A stretch of DNA of 64,000 bases from Tsukamurella ocularis (GTDB lineage: Bacteria; Actinomycetota; Actinomycetes; Mycobacteriales; Mycobacteriaceae), in assembly GCF_024807615.1 (NCBI RefSeq), contig NZ_JANUCJ010000004.1, positions 310,001 through 374,000 of the forward strand. Direction: 5' to 3'. Position 1 is the stretch's first letter. Each line of letters starts with the position of its first letter. Of the stretch, positions 28,265-36,714 are shown one piece after another. Under the pieces are notes generated by a model. The model was given only the letters and a program-made list of their open reading frames with translations, was not told the origin of the DNA and did not search any database. The position numbers and the translations under genes are program-made.

Positions 28265-29719
28265 TCAGCGGAAGTCGCCGCGGGAGAAGGACTCCTCCAA
28301 GTCCTCCAGGGAGCGGCCGCTGGTGTTGGGCAGGGTCTTGTAGATCAGTACACCGAACAGGGCGCACACCACGAAGAAGGTGCCGTACGTACCGACGATG
28401 CCACCGACCTTGATCAAGGTGGGGAAGAGCTGCCCGACGAGAGCGTTCGTCAGCCACAGGACCAGCACCGATAGGCCCATGCCGAAACCGCGCAGCCGCA
28501 GCGGGAAGAGCTCGGACAGGCACACCCACACGGGCACGTTGAGCGCGGTCTGCATGGCGAGCACGAACAGGGCGACGAAGATCAGGACGGCGTAGGCCTG
28601 CACCTTGCCCTCGGGCAGGATCAGTGCGGACAGCACCGTCAGGCCGTGGCAGACGGTCACGCCGATCATGCCCATGATGATGAGCCTGCGCCGCGGGATC
28701 CGGTCGATCAAGAAGAACAGGCAGACCGCGCTACCGACGACCGCAGAGACGCCCATGAAGATGTTCGCGATGGGCGCGGCGGTGTCGCTGAATCCCGCCG
28801 TCTTGAGCATCTCGGTGCCGTAGTACATGACCGAGTTGATCCCGGTGAGCTGCTGGGCGATCGCGAGGATCACGGCGGCGAGCATGATGCGGCGGACCCA
28901 CGGGATGGCCAGGTCTGCCCAGCCGCCGGTCTGGGCGGCCTCCTCCTCGCGCGCGAGCTCCTCGACCTCCGCCATCTCGGCCCGCGCGCGGTCCTCGGTG
29001 CGGACCTGCATGAGTACGGCGAGCGCCTCGGCGTCCCGTCCCTTCGAGATGTACCAGCGGGGCGATTCGGGCATCCGCAACATGCCGACGAAGAGGAAGA
29101 CGGCAGGCACCGCGCACACCGCGAGCATGATCCGCCACACCCCGGGGTGGCCGTCGGGATTGGCGTCGGTGAGCGGGGGCCACACGCGGGCGATGATCGC
29201 GTTGATCACGAAGGCCAGTAGCTGGCCGATCACGATGGCCAGTTCGTTCCGCCCGCCGAGGGTGCCGCGCCGCTCCGTGGGGGCGAGTTCCGAGAGGTAG
29301 ACCGGGACGACCACCGATGCTCCACCGACGGCGAGGCCGAGGACGAATCGGGCGGGCAGCATGACCGCGAGGTCATTCGCGAAGACCGCGCCGAGGGTAC
29401 CGACGAAGAAGACGACCGCGAGGATGATCATCGTCCTGCGGCGTCCGATGGTGTCGGCGAGCCGGCCGCAGACCAGAGCGCCGACCGCGGCGCCGATGAG
29501 CAGCGTGCTCACGACCAGACCCTCGGTCGTCGTGGTGAGCCCCAGGTCGTGCTTCATCGGCTCCAGCGCGCCGTTGAGCACGCCGGTGTCGTAGCCGAAG
29601 AGCAGGCCGCCGAAGGTGGCGACGACTGCCACGAGGTCCATCCGTCGCTGGTGGGGGCCCGGTCTCAGGGGCGGCAGTGCTGTTCCGCCCTCCGGCGTGC
29701 TGGTGCTTCCGTGCGTCAT
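28265..29719 (-). CDS. iolT: MFS sugar porter, probably myo-inositol transporter (IolT-like)
   Basis: 484 residues from ATG 29719, with GGAAGGA seven bases upstream. Sugar-porter signatures are clear: ADTIGRRRTMI after helix 2, PVYLSELAPTERRGTLGGRNEL, PESPRWYISKGRDAEAL, and the PLRLRGFGMGLS region. It resembles bacterial xylose/inositol symporters and C. glutamicum IolT proteins. It is divergent from a Gfo/Idh dehydrogenase, and an IolR-type motif lies between them (29805-29816). Inositol as substrate is inferred from context; another polyol or sugar is possible. Confidence 0.8.
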   Translation of the reverse strand: MTHGSTSTPEGGTALPPLRPGPHQRRMDLVAVVATFGGLLFGYDTGVLNGALEPMKHDLGLTTTTEGLVVSTLLIGAAVGALVCGRLADTIGRRRTMIILAVVFFVGTLGAVFANDLAVMLPARFVLGLAVGGASVVVPVYLSELAPTERRGTLGGRNELAIVIGQLLAFVINAIIARVWPPLTDANPDGHPGVWRIMLAVCAVPAVFLFVGMLRMPESPRWYISKGRDAEALAVLMQVRTEDRARAEMAEVEELAREEEAAQTGGWADLAIPWVRRIMLAAVILAIAQQLTGINSVMYYGTEMLKTAGFSDTAAPIANIFMGVSAVVGSAVCLFFLIDRIPRRRLIIMGMIGVTVCHGLTVLSALILPEGKVQAYAVLIFVALFVLAMQTALNVPVWVCLSELFPLRLRGFGMGLSVLVLWLTNALVGQLFPTLIKVGGIVGTYGTFFVVCALFGVLIYKTLPNTSGRSLEDLEESFSRGDFR

Positions 29720-29804
29720 GGTCGAGTCCTTCCGGCTGTCCGCGTGAGGTACATCACAGCAGACCGGTGTCGAGTTTGACAAGTAGTTTGAGAAGATTGA
29801 AAGA

Positions 29805-29816
29805 ATGTCAGGACAT
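29805..29816. promoter_or_regulatory. Candidate IolR operator between iolT-like and Gfo/Idh genes
   Basis: ATGTC-AG-GACAT is a perfect palindrome apart from its two centre bases. Its core TGTCAGGACA fits the motif KGWCHGRACA found at four other promoters of the island. Position between two divergent genes suits dual repression. Confidence 0.6.
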
Positions 29817-29880
29817 GTAGATCGGGACTGTGGCATTCTCGAGGTGTTCGCTCGGCGAGACACGACGGAGATGGCACACG

Positions 29881-31056
29881 ATGCACGACGAGACGCAGCA
29901 AGACCCGACCGCGGTGCGGGTCGCGGTGATCGGCATGGGCTGGATGGGCCGCGTGCACGCCCAGGCGTACGCCCGTGTGCCGCACCACTACCCGGACGGC
30001 CCCGCGGTGCCCGTGCTCGCCGCGGTGGCGGACGACGTGCCCGGGCGTGCGGAGACCTTCGCCGCCCGGTTCGGGGCGGACGCCGCGTACACCGACTGGC
30101 GTGCGCTCCTCGACGATCCGTCGATCCGGGCCGTCTCGGTGACGGTGCCGAACTTCCTTCATCGCGACATCGGCGTCGCCGTACTCGACGCGGGTAAGCA
30201 CCTGTGGATCGAGAAGCCCGTTGGCCTTACCGAGGCCGACGCGGCCGCGGTGGCCGAGGCCGCGGCGCGGAACGACCGCCGCACCGCGGTCGGCTTCAAC
30301 TACCGCAACGCCCCCGCGGTGGAGGCTGCCCGGACGCTGATCTCCGAGGGCCGGCTCGGCACCGTGACGCACGCCCGGTTCCGGTTGTTCAGCGACTACG
30401 CCGCCCATCCCGACGGCGCTCTCACCTGGCGGTACCAGCGAGACCGTGGCGGCAACGGCGTCCTCGGCGACCTGGGATCGCACGGCGTGGACCTGGTGAC
30501 CTACCTGCTCGGCGATATCGACGCCCTCGTCGCGGACACGGCGATCTTCATCCCCGAGCGTTCGGAGCCCATCGGCGCCACCTCGGGGCATCAGCTCGCC
30601 CCCTCCGGTGTGCGCGGCCCCGTCGAGAACGAGGACTACCTGTCGGCGCAACTGCGCCTGGCCTCCGGCGCGCGCTGCGTGCTCGAGGCGAGCCGGGTCG
30701 CGGTGGGGGAGCAGAACTCCTACGGTTTCGAGATCCACGGGACCTCGGGCATGGTGCGCTGGGACTACCGGCGCATGGGCGAACTCGAGGCCGCGCTCGG
30801 CGACACCTATCAGGATCAGCCCGTGTCCACCGTGCACGTCGGGCCGGGGAGTGGCGACTACGCGGCCTTCCAGCCCGGCGCGGCGAACCCCATGGGTTAC
30901 GACGACCTCAAGGTGATCGAGGCGCACCACTTCCTGCGTTCGATCGTCAGCGGCACCCCGCAGGGTGCCACGGTCGAGGACGCGGTCCGCAGCGCCCGCG
31001 CGCTCGACGCCATGACCCGCTCGGTCGACGAGGGGCGCTGGGTGACGCTCGCGTAG
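29881..31056 (+). CDS. Gfo/Idh/MocA-family dehydrogenase 1
   Basis: 391 residues from ATG 29881. Rossmann start VAVIGMGWMGRVHAQAYARV, then the catalytic lysine in LWIEKPVGL and the GDLGSHGVDLVTYLLGD segment with the family histidine. These enzymes oxidise a ring hydroxyl of inositols or sugars with NAD(P). It is divergent from the iolT-like gene and convergent with a TIM-barrel isomerase gene, across a strong terminator. The substrate is not known. Confidence 0.85.
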   Translation: MHDETQQDPTAVRVAVIGMGWMGRVHAQAYARVPHHYPDGPAVPVLAAVADDVPGRAETFAARFGADAAYTDWRALLDDPSIRAVSVTVPNFLHRDIGVAVLDAGKHLWIEKPVGLTEADAAAVAEAAARNDRRTAVGFNYRNAPAVEAARTLISEGRLGTVTHARFRLFSDYAAHPDGALTWRYQRDRGGNGVLGDLGSHGVDLVTYLLGDIDALVADTAIFIPERSEPIGATSGHQLAPSGVRGPVENEDYLSAQLRLASGARCVLEASRVAVGEQNSYGFEIHGTSGMVRWDYRRMGELEAALGDTYQDQPVSTVHVGPGSGDYAAFQPGAANPMGYDDLKVIEAHHFLRSIVSGTPQGATVEDAVRSARALDAMTRSVDEGRWVTLA

Positions 31057-31069
31057 GCCGAGCCGGGGA

Positions 31070-31098
31070 GACGGTGCCGGCGGACTGCCGGCACCGTC
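31070..31098. terminator. Bidirectional terminator
   Basis: GACGGTGCCGGC (31070-31081) and its exact complement (31087-31098) with a five-base loop form a 12-bp hairpin between two convergent genes. Confidence 0.8.
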
Positions 31099-31103
31099 GT
31101 CCG

Positions 31104-32132
31104 TCATGCGCTCGCGGACTCCGCGAGCAAGGACTCGGCCAGTGCCGCGTCGGCGGCGAGGAGGACCTCGGCCGCGACCGCGACTCCCTCCTCGCGGCCG
31201 AGCTCGGTGTCCTCGTGCTCGATGTTCACGAGCATGTCCGGGTCCACGTCGTGCAGTGCCCGGAGGAACTCGGTCCAGTAACCGACGTCGTGGCCCTTGC
31301 CCAGCGCGACGAAGTCCCATGCGGACTCCTTCGGCCACTCGTTGGCCCACTCGTCGCCGCCCAGGTTGGTGCGGGCCTCGTCCGGCCCCAGGCGGCGGAA
31401 CGAGTTGTCCAGCACTCCGTTCAGCGCCGCGTACTCCGGGTTGATGCGCACGTCCTTGGCGGCGGCGTGCACGACCAGGTCGCCGAGGTGGCGGACCACT
31501 GCCACCGGGTCCATCTGCTGCCAGAACAGGTGTGAGGCGTCGAGCTCCACGCCGAGGTGCGTGGAGCCGGTCCGCTCGACCAGCTCGTGCACGGTCGCGC
31601 TGTTGAAGACGATGTTCTGCGGGTGCAGCTCGAGCGCGACCTTGACGCCGTGGTCGCGGGCGATGCGGTCGGTCTCGCGCCAGAAGTCGGTGGCGATCTC
31701 CCACTGGTGGTCCAGGACGTCGAGCGCGGCGGAGTTCCAGGCGTTGACCACCCAGTTCTGGTGCAGCGCACCGGGGTCGCCGCCGGGCAGGCCGGACATG
31801 GTGACGACGCGGTCCTGGCCCAGGCGGGCCGCGAGCCGGATCGAGCGGCGGATGTCGTCGGCGTGCATGCCGCCGATCGCGCGGTTCGGATGCAGCGGGT
31901 TGCCGTTGCAGTTGAGGCCGGCGATGGCGACGCCGGTGCCTTCGAAGATGCCGAGGTAGTCGTCGCGGGCCGTGTCGCTGACGAGGATGTCGGCGATGTT
32001 CGGCACGTGCACCGGCGGCAGGAAGCCGCCGGTGTTGAGCTCGATACCGGTGAGGCCCACCGCGGCGATCGCGCGGAGCGCGTCGGGCAGCGGGCGGTCG
32101 TGGTAGATGGCGTTGTACAGGCCGAGTTTCAT
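31104..32132 (-). CDS. Sugar phosphate isomerase/epimerase-type TIM barrel 1
   Basis: 342 residues from ATG 32132. An AP-endonuclease-2-like (xylose-isomerase-like) TIM barrel: MKLGLYNAIYHDRPLPDALR, NTGGFLPPVH, NCNGNPLHPNR, LELHPQNIVFNS and LGVELDASHLFWQQMDP supply likely metal-binding Glu/His/Asp. It is paralogous to the gene at 39894 (shared GNPLHP and VVTMSGLPG motifs). It lies 32 bases after a Gfo/Idh gene, so it is probably the second gene of a dehydrogenase-isomerase operon. It could act on a keto-inositol or 3-keto-glycoside; no phosphate substrate is implied. Confidence 0.8.
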   Translation of the reverse strand: MKLGLYNAIYHDRPLPDALRAIAAVGLTGIELNTGGFLPPVHVPNIADILVSDTARDDYLGIFEGTGVAIAGLNCNGNPLHPNRAIGGMHADDIRRSIRLAARLGQDRVVTMSGLPGGDPGALHQNWVVNAWNSAALDVLDHQWEIATDFWRETDRIARDHGVKVALELHPQNIVFNSATVHELVERTGSTHLGVELDASHLFWQQMDPVAVVRHLGDLVVHAAAKDVRINPEYAALNGVLDNSFRRLGPDEARTNLGGDEWANEWPKESAWDFVALGKGHDVGYWTEFLRALHDVDPDMLVNIEHEDTELGREEGVAVAAEVLLAADAALAESLLAESASA

Positions 32133-32164
32133 TGGAGTCTCCGTCGGAGTCGGTCGGGAAGTGA

Positions 32165-33379
32165 TCAGGACTGGTGGAGGAGGGCTGGCACGTCGACCGG
32201 CGCTCCACCCGCCACGGCGGACCGGGCGACGGCGTCGATGAGTTCCATGTTGTGCAGGCCGTCGGCGAAGTCGGCGTTGCGCGGCAGCGATTCGTCCACC
32301 GGCAGGCCCGCGACCTCCTCGAGCATCGCGCGGGCCTGGAAGACGAAGCCGTCGTTCTGGCCGATCCCCACGCCGGGCGCGTCCATCGCGAGGCCGCCGC
32401 GCCAGTACGGGTGGTCGGGGCCGAGCGTCACCGTCCGGGGCCCGCCCAGGGCGTGGTCCCCGTCGGTGAGGAGGACCCGGACCTGTCCCGGGTTGCGGAA
32501 GTCGAACGCGGCCGATCCGCGCTCGCAGAAGACCTCGAACTTCAGGGTGTTGGGGTGACCCGCGGCGACGCGGGAGACCTGCAGCGCCCCGGTCCCGCCG
32601 CCGGCGAAGTCGACGAAGAAGCCTGCCACGTCGTCGTTCTCGACGGTGTCGTGCTCGGCGCTGACGGCGCCGTGCTCGTGACCGATCACGCGGCCCAGCG
32701 GCCTCGGCCGCGTCGGGAACGCGGTGTGCAGCGTCGCTCCGCGCACGGTGGCGACGGGGCCGCCGAAGAGCTCGGCGATGTAGGTGAGGTGGCTGCCGAC
32801 GTCGGCGAGGGCGCCGGACCCCGCGGGCCCCTTGAACCGCCAACTGATGGGTCCGTCGGGGTCGCAGGCGTAGTCGGTCCAGTACGCGCCGTCGAAGTTG
32901 ATGAGCCGACCGAGGCGGCCGCTGCGCACCAGGTCGCCGAGCAGGGCGATGCCGGGCGAGCGCAGGTAGGTGAGGCCGATCCGGCCCAGGACGCCGCGCT
33001 CGGCCGCTGCGTCCGCGGCGGCCACCATGGCGCGGGCATCGTCGATCGTGTCGGACAGCGGCTTCTCGCAGAGCACGTGCTTGCCCGCGACCAGAAGGGA
33101 TTCGACGATCTCGCGGTGCAGGGCGTTGGCCACGACGACGCTCACCACGTCGATGTCGTCGGCGGCGGCGATCGACTGCCAGGAGGTGTCGTGCCGCTCG
33201 AAGCCGAACCGGCGCGCGGTGTCCTGCGCCAGCGGCTCGTACGCGTCGGCGATGGACACCAGCCGCACGTCCGGCAGTCCGGGGCCGTAGACAGCGGTGG
33301 CGGCTCGGTAACCCGCGGCGTGCGCCTTGCCCGCCATGCCGGCGCCGATCACGGCGACGCCGATGCTGTTCCTGCTCAT
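32165..33379 (-). CDS. Gfo/Idh/MocA-family dehydrogenase 2
   Basis: 404 residues from ATG 33379, with GAAGGAGG upstream. NAD-binding motif VAVIGAGMAGKAHAAGYRAA, catalytic VLCEKPLSDTIDDA, and LADVGSHLTYIAELFGG. It has the length and layout of the large Gfo/Idh subgroup that oxidises inositols or glycosides. It is divergent from a LacI regulator; a perfect palindromic operator lies between them and so probably controls it. Substrate unassigned. Confidence 0.85.
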   Translation of the reverse strand: MSRNSIGVAVIGAGMAGKAHAAGYRAATAVYGPGLPDVRLVSIADAYEPLAQDTARRFGFERHDTSWQSIAAADDIDVVSVVVANALHREIVESLLVAGKHVLCEKPLSDTIDDARAMVAAADAAAERGVLGRIGLTYLRSPGIALLGDLVRSGRLGRLINFDGAYWTDYACDPDGPISWRFKGPAGSGALADVGSHLTYIAELFGGPVATVRGATLHTAFPTRPRPLGRVIGHEHGAVSAEHDTVENDDVAGFFVDFAGGGTGALQVSRVAAGHPNTLKFEVFCERGSAAFDFRNPGQVRVLLTDGDHALGGPRTVTLGPDHPYWRGGLAMDAPGVGIGQNDGFVFQARAMLEEVAGLPVDESLPRNADFADGLHNMELIDAVARSAVAGGAPVDVPALLHQS

Positions 33380-33431
33380 GTTCCCTCCTTCGGGTTGCTG
33401 TGCGCTCCGTCTCGACCTAGTGTCGATGTGA

Positions 33432-33447
33432 GTTGGAGCGCTCCAAC
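33432..33447. promoter_or_regulatory. LacI-type operator
   Basis: A perfect 16-bp palindrome, GTTGGAGCGCTCCAAC, with the central CG typical of LacI/GalR sites. It lies 42 bases before lacI and 52 before the divergent dehydrogenase gene. Confidence 0.75.
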
Positions 33448-33467
33448 AAGGATGAGCAATGTTCGTA

Positions 33468-33477
33468 TGTCCTGTCA
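33468..33477. promoter_or_regulatory. Candidate IolR operator before the lacI gene
   Basis: TGTCCTGTCA, which on the other strand is TGACAGGACA, is identical in ten bases to the site before iolC (48433-48442). It is preceded by TGTTCGTATG, so the local string parallels 34528-34545. Confidence 0.5.
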
Positions 33478-33489
33478 AGAGGGTGGCGC

Positions 33490-34509
33490 ATGGAAGGTAA
33501 GCGACCGACGATCTACGACGTCGGGAGGCGGGCGGGGGTGTCGAAATCCTTGGTATCACTGGTCCTGCAGGGATCCCCGCGGGTCGGCGAGGCGTCTCGC
33601 CGGGCGGTGGAGGAGGCGATCGCGGAGCTCGGGTACCGGCCGAGCCGGGCGGCGGCGAATCTTGCGGCGCGGCGCACGCGCACCGTCGGAGTGCTGATCG
33701 ACGACTACACGAACCTCTGGTTCGTCGACCTGGTGCGCGGCCTGCACGCCGCGCTCGGCCCGGCCGGCTACCGGCTGGCGGTCGTCGACGTCGCAACCGC
33801 GGATCAGGCTGAGGATCCGGTCGAGTCCATGCTCGCCATGCGGGTCGACGGGCTCGTGCTCGGCATGGACCCGCCGCGATCGCTACTGGCCCGAGACGGT
33901 GCCGCGCTGCCGCCGGTCGTGGTCGCGGGTACGCGGGCGGCGCACGACGCTCGGTTCGATGCGGTCGCCAACGACGACGCCGAGGGCGCACGCCTCGCGG
34001 CTCGGCACCTCGTGGAACTGGGGCATCGCACGCTCGGGCAGGTGTGCGCCGGCGGCGGCGCGGGTGAGGTGCGGCGCGCGGCGTTCTCCGTCGAGGCCTC
34101 GCGCCTCGGCGTGACCGTGGTGGACGCCTCCTGGCGCGGCGAGGCGTCGGACGAGGCCGGGTTCCGCGCCGCCGCCGAGCTGTTCGCGGCCGATCCCGGG
34201 ATCACCGCGGTGTTCGCGGCGAACGACGTGATGGCCGTCGGCGTGCTCGGAGCGGCGCGCGAACACGGGCGGGACGTTCCGCGCGATCTCTCCGTCGTCG
34301 GCTACGACAACACTTCGCTGGCGTCGACCCGGTTGGTGGGGCTGACGACGGTCGACGACCGCAGCTTCGACGTGGGGAACCGGGCGGGTGCGCTCCTGTG
34401 CGACCGGATGGGGGCGGACGGCGGCGCACCGTCGGCGGCGCGCGACAGCGAGAGGGATGTTCTCGCACCGCGACTGGTCGTCCGGGGGACCACCGGAGCT
34501 CCCGGTTGA
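33490..34509 (+). CDS. LacI-family transcriptional regulator 1
   Basis: 339 residues from ATG 33490, after the palindrome. HTH: TIYDVGRRAGVSKSLVSLVL, then the hinge GYRPSRAAANLAARRTRTVGVLID. The C-terminal domain is a periplasmic-binding-type sugar sensor (VGYDNTSLASTRLVGLTTVDD). It probably represses the divergent dehydrogenase-isomerase operon and perhaps itself, via 33432-33447. The following ABC operon is on the same strand. The effector is unknown, likely a polyol, sugar or keto product. Confidence 0.9.
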   Translation: MEGKRPTIYDVGRRAGVSKSLVSLVLQGSPRVGEASRRAVEEAIAELGYRPSRAAANLAARRTRTVGVLIDDYTNLWFVDLVRGLHAALGPAGYRLAVVDVATADQAEDPVESMLAMRVDGLVLGMDPPRSLLARDGAALPPVVVAGTRAAHDARFDAVANDDAEGARLAARHLVELGHRTLGQVCAGGGAGEVRRAAFSVEASRLGVTVVDASWRGEASDEAGFRAAAELFAADPGITAVFAANDVMAVGVLGAAREHGRDVPRDLSVVGYDNTSLASTRLVGLTTVDDRSFDVGNRAGALLCDRMGADGGAPSAARDSERDVLAPRLVVRGTTGAPG

Positions 34510-34527
34510 GCCGCAAGATCGCATCAA

Positions 34528-34545
34528 TGTGCGTATGTCTGAACA
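34528..34545. promoter_or_regulatory. Candidate IolR operator before the ABC operon
   Basis: TGTGCGTATGTCTGAACA contains TGTCTGAACA (34536-34545), a nine-of-ten match to the C. glutamicum IolR motif as I recall it. It shares the CGTATGTC core with 33464-33471. A TACATT at 34574-34579 may be the -10 box of the ABC operon. Confidence 0.5.
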
Positions 34546-34629
34546 AACACTGGGCAAGCGCTGTGATCTGTACTACATTCAGCTCAGCGAGTGGGTCGTC
34601 TCACTCGGTGAGGTCGAAGGGACACAGCA

Positions 34630-35652
34630 ATGAAGAAGACCACGCAGCGGCCGCGAAGGCTCCGTACCCTGCTCGCCGCGACCGCGGCCGGCACGGCCGC
34701 GCTCATCACGGTGGTGGGTTGCTCGAGCACGGGCGGCGCGCCGCGCGACACCGGCGACGGCGGTGCCGGCGTCGGCTCGGCGGGCACGAAGCGCCTGACC
34801 ATCGCCATGGTCACGCACCAGCAGCCCGGCGACACCTTCTGGGACCTCATCCGCAAGGGCGCGGAGATGGCGGCGAAGAAGGACAACGTCACCCTCCGGT
34901 ACTCCAACGACCCGCAGGCGCCCAACCAGGCGAACCTGGTGCAGGCCGCGATCGACAGCAAGGTCGACGGGATCGCGCTCACGCTGTCCACGCCCAACGC
35001 CTTCCAGGCCGTGGTGCAGAACGCGCAGAAGGCGGGGATCCCGGTCTCCGCGTTCAACGCCGGCTACAACGACTACGCGCGCATGGGGATCCAGCAGTAC
35101 TTCGGCCAGGACGAGACCACCGCGGGCGTCGCGGTCGGCGAGCGCCTCTCCAAGGAGGGCGCGAAGAAGGCCATCTGCATCATCCAACAGCAGGGTCAAG
35201 TCCAGCTCGAGTCGCGGTGCGCCGGCGTGCGGACCGGCCTCGCCGGCGGCACCGTCGAGAACCTCAACGTCAACGGCGAGGACATGACCGACGTGCAGTC
35301 GAAGGTCAACGCCAAGCTGCAGCAGGACCCGAGCATCGATACCGTCGTCGCCCTGGGCGCCCCGTTCGCGCTCACCGCTACCAAGGCCGTCGAGGGCGCT
35401 GGCGCCAAGCCCCGCATCGTCACCTTCGACACCAACGCGGCACTGGTCGGCGCGATCCAGAACGGCAAGGTCGCGTGGGCCGTCGACCAGCAGCCCTACC
35501 TCCAGGGCTACCTCGCCATCGACTCGCTCTGGCTGCAGATCATCAACGGCAACACCATCGGCGGTGGCCAGGCGGTGTTCACCGGACCGGCGTTCATCGA
35601 CAAGACGAACGTCGACAAGGTCGCCGAGCTCGCCAAGGGCGGGACCCGCTGA
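34630..35652 (+). CDS. Sugar ABC transporter substrate-binding lipoprotein
   Basis: 340 residues. The signal peptide has an Arg-rich start and a lipobox ending VVGC. The body is a ribose-binding-type fold (Peripla_BP_4): LTIAMVTHQQPGDTFWDLIRKGAE, VDGIALTLSTPNAF, IVTFDTNAALVGAIQNGKVAWAVDQQPYLQGY. It should capture a sugar or polyol outside the membrane and hand it to the permease that begins one base inside its stop (TGATG). Substrate class CUT2; inositol, its isomers or a sugar are all possible. Confidence 0.9.
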   Translation: MKKTTQRPRRLRTLLAATAAGTAALITVVGCSSTGGAPRDTGDGGAGVGSAGTKRLTIAMVTHQQPGDTFWDLIRKGAEMAAKKDNVTLRYSNDPQAPNQANLVQAAIDSKVDGIALTLSTPNAFQAVVQNAQKAGIPVSAFNAGYNDYARMGIQQYFGQDETTAGVAVGERLSKEGAKKAICIIQQQGQVQLESRCAGVRTGLAGGTVENLNVNGEDMTDVQSKVNAKLQQDPSIDTVVALGAPFALTATKAVEGAGAKPRIVTFDTNAALVGAIQNGKVAWAVDQQPYLQGYLAIDSLWLQIINGNTIGGGQAVFTGPAFIDKTNVDKVAELAKGGTR

Positions 35653-36710
35653 TGACCACCGACGAGGCCCTCGACCTGAGCACGCACACGCCCGTCACCG
35701 ATGAGCGGGTCAAGAAGCAGAAGCCCCTGCAGCGGTTGATCCTGCGCCCCGAGGTGGGCGCGTTGATCGGCGCGATCGCGATCCTGATCTTCTTCCTGAT
35801 CGTGGCGCCGCCCTTCCGCAGCCCGGAAGCCTTCGTCACCGTCCTGTATGCCAGTTCGACGATCGGCATCATGGCCTGTGGCGTCGCCGTGCTCATGATC
35901 GGCGGCGAGTTCGATCTGTCAACCGGTGTGGCCGTGACCTTCTCGTCCCTCGCGGCGTCGATGCTCGCCTACAACCTGCACCTGAACACCTGGGTGGGGT
36001 CCCTGCTCGCCCTGGGGCTGTCGCTCGCGGTGGGCGCCTTCAACGGCTATATGGTGATGCGCACCAAGATCCCCAGCTTCCTCATCACGCTGGCCACGTT
36101 CCTCATGCTCACCGGCATCAACCTCGCGGTCACGAAGATGGTCACCGGCCAGGTCGCCACCCCCACCATCGCGGACATGGAGGGCTTCCCGTCGGCGCAG
36201 GCCGTCTTCTCCTCGACGATCCACGTCTTCGGCGTCGGGCTCAAGGTCACTGTGCTCTGGTGGATCCTATTCACCGCGGTCGCCACGTACGTCCTCATGC
36301 GCACCCGCGTGGGCAACTGGATCTTCGCCGTCGGCGGCAACCAGGACTCGGCACGGGCCGTGGGCGTCCCAGTGACCAAGGTCAAGATAGGCCTGTTCAT
36401 GTTCGTCGCCTTCTGCGCCTGGTTCGTCGGCCAGCATCTGTTGTACTCCTACGACACCGTCCAGTCCGGGCAGGGCGTCGGCAACGAGTTCTTGTACATC
36501 ATCGGCGCCGTGATCGGTGGCTGCCTCCTCACGGGTGGCTATGGCACCGCGGTAGGTGCGATGATCGGCGCCTTCATCTTCGGCATGGTCAATCAGTGCA
36601 TCGTCTACGCCGGTTGGAACCCCGACTGGTTCAAGTTCTTCCTCGGCATCATGCTGCTGTTCGCCGTGATCGCCAACAACGCATTCCGCAACTTCGCCGC
36701 AAAGAGGTGA
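35652..36710 (+). CDS. Sugar ABC transporter permease (RbsC/FrcC type)
   Basis: 352 residues with about ten hydrophobic segments, a cytosolic N-terminus of ~35 residues and the family motifs MIGGEFDLSTGVAVTFSS and AVGGNQDSARAVGVPV. The ATG at 35652 overlaps the stop of the binding-protein gene. A single permease gene implies a homodimer. It lies four bases before the ATPase gene in a tight operon. Confidence 0.92.
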   Translation: MTTDEALDLSTHTPVTDERVKKQKPLQRLILRPEVGALIGAIAILIFFLIVAPPFRSPEAFVTVLYASSTIGIMACGVAVLMIGGEFDLSTGVAVTFSSLAASMLAYNLHLNTWVGSLLALGLSLAVGAFNGYMVMRTKIPSFLITLATFLMLTGINLAVTKMVTGQVATPTIADMEGFPSAQAVFSSTIHVFGVGLKVTVLWWILFTAVATYVLMRTRVGNWIFAVGGNQDSARAVGVPVTKVKIGLFMFVAFCAWFVGQHLLYSYDTVQSGQGVGNEFLYIIGAVIGGCLLTGGYGTAVGAMIGAFIFGMVNQCIVYAGWNPDWFKFFLGIMLLFAVIANNAFRNFAAKR

Positions 36711-36714
36711 CCCG

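Noticed and set aside
29716-32208. 830-codon minus-strand frame spanning dehydrogenase 1 and isomerase 1
   Set aside because: It runs through a strong terminator and two well-supported genes in other frames; no protein family is recognisable.
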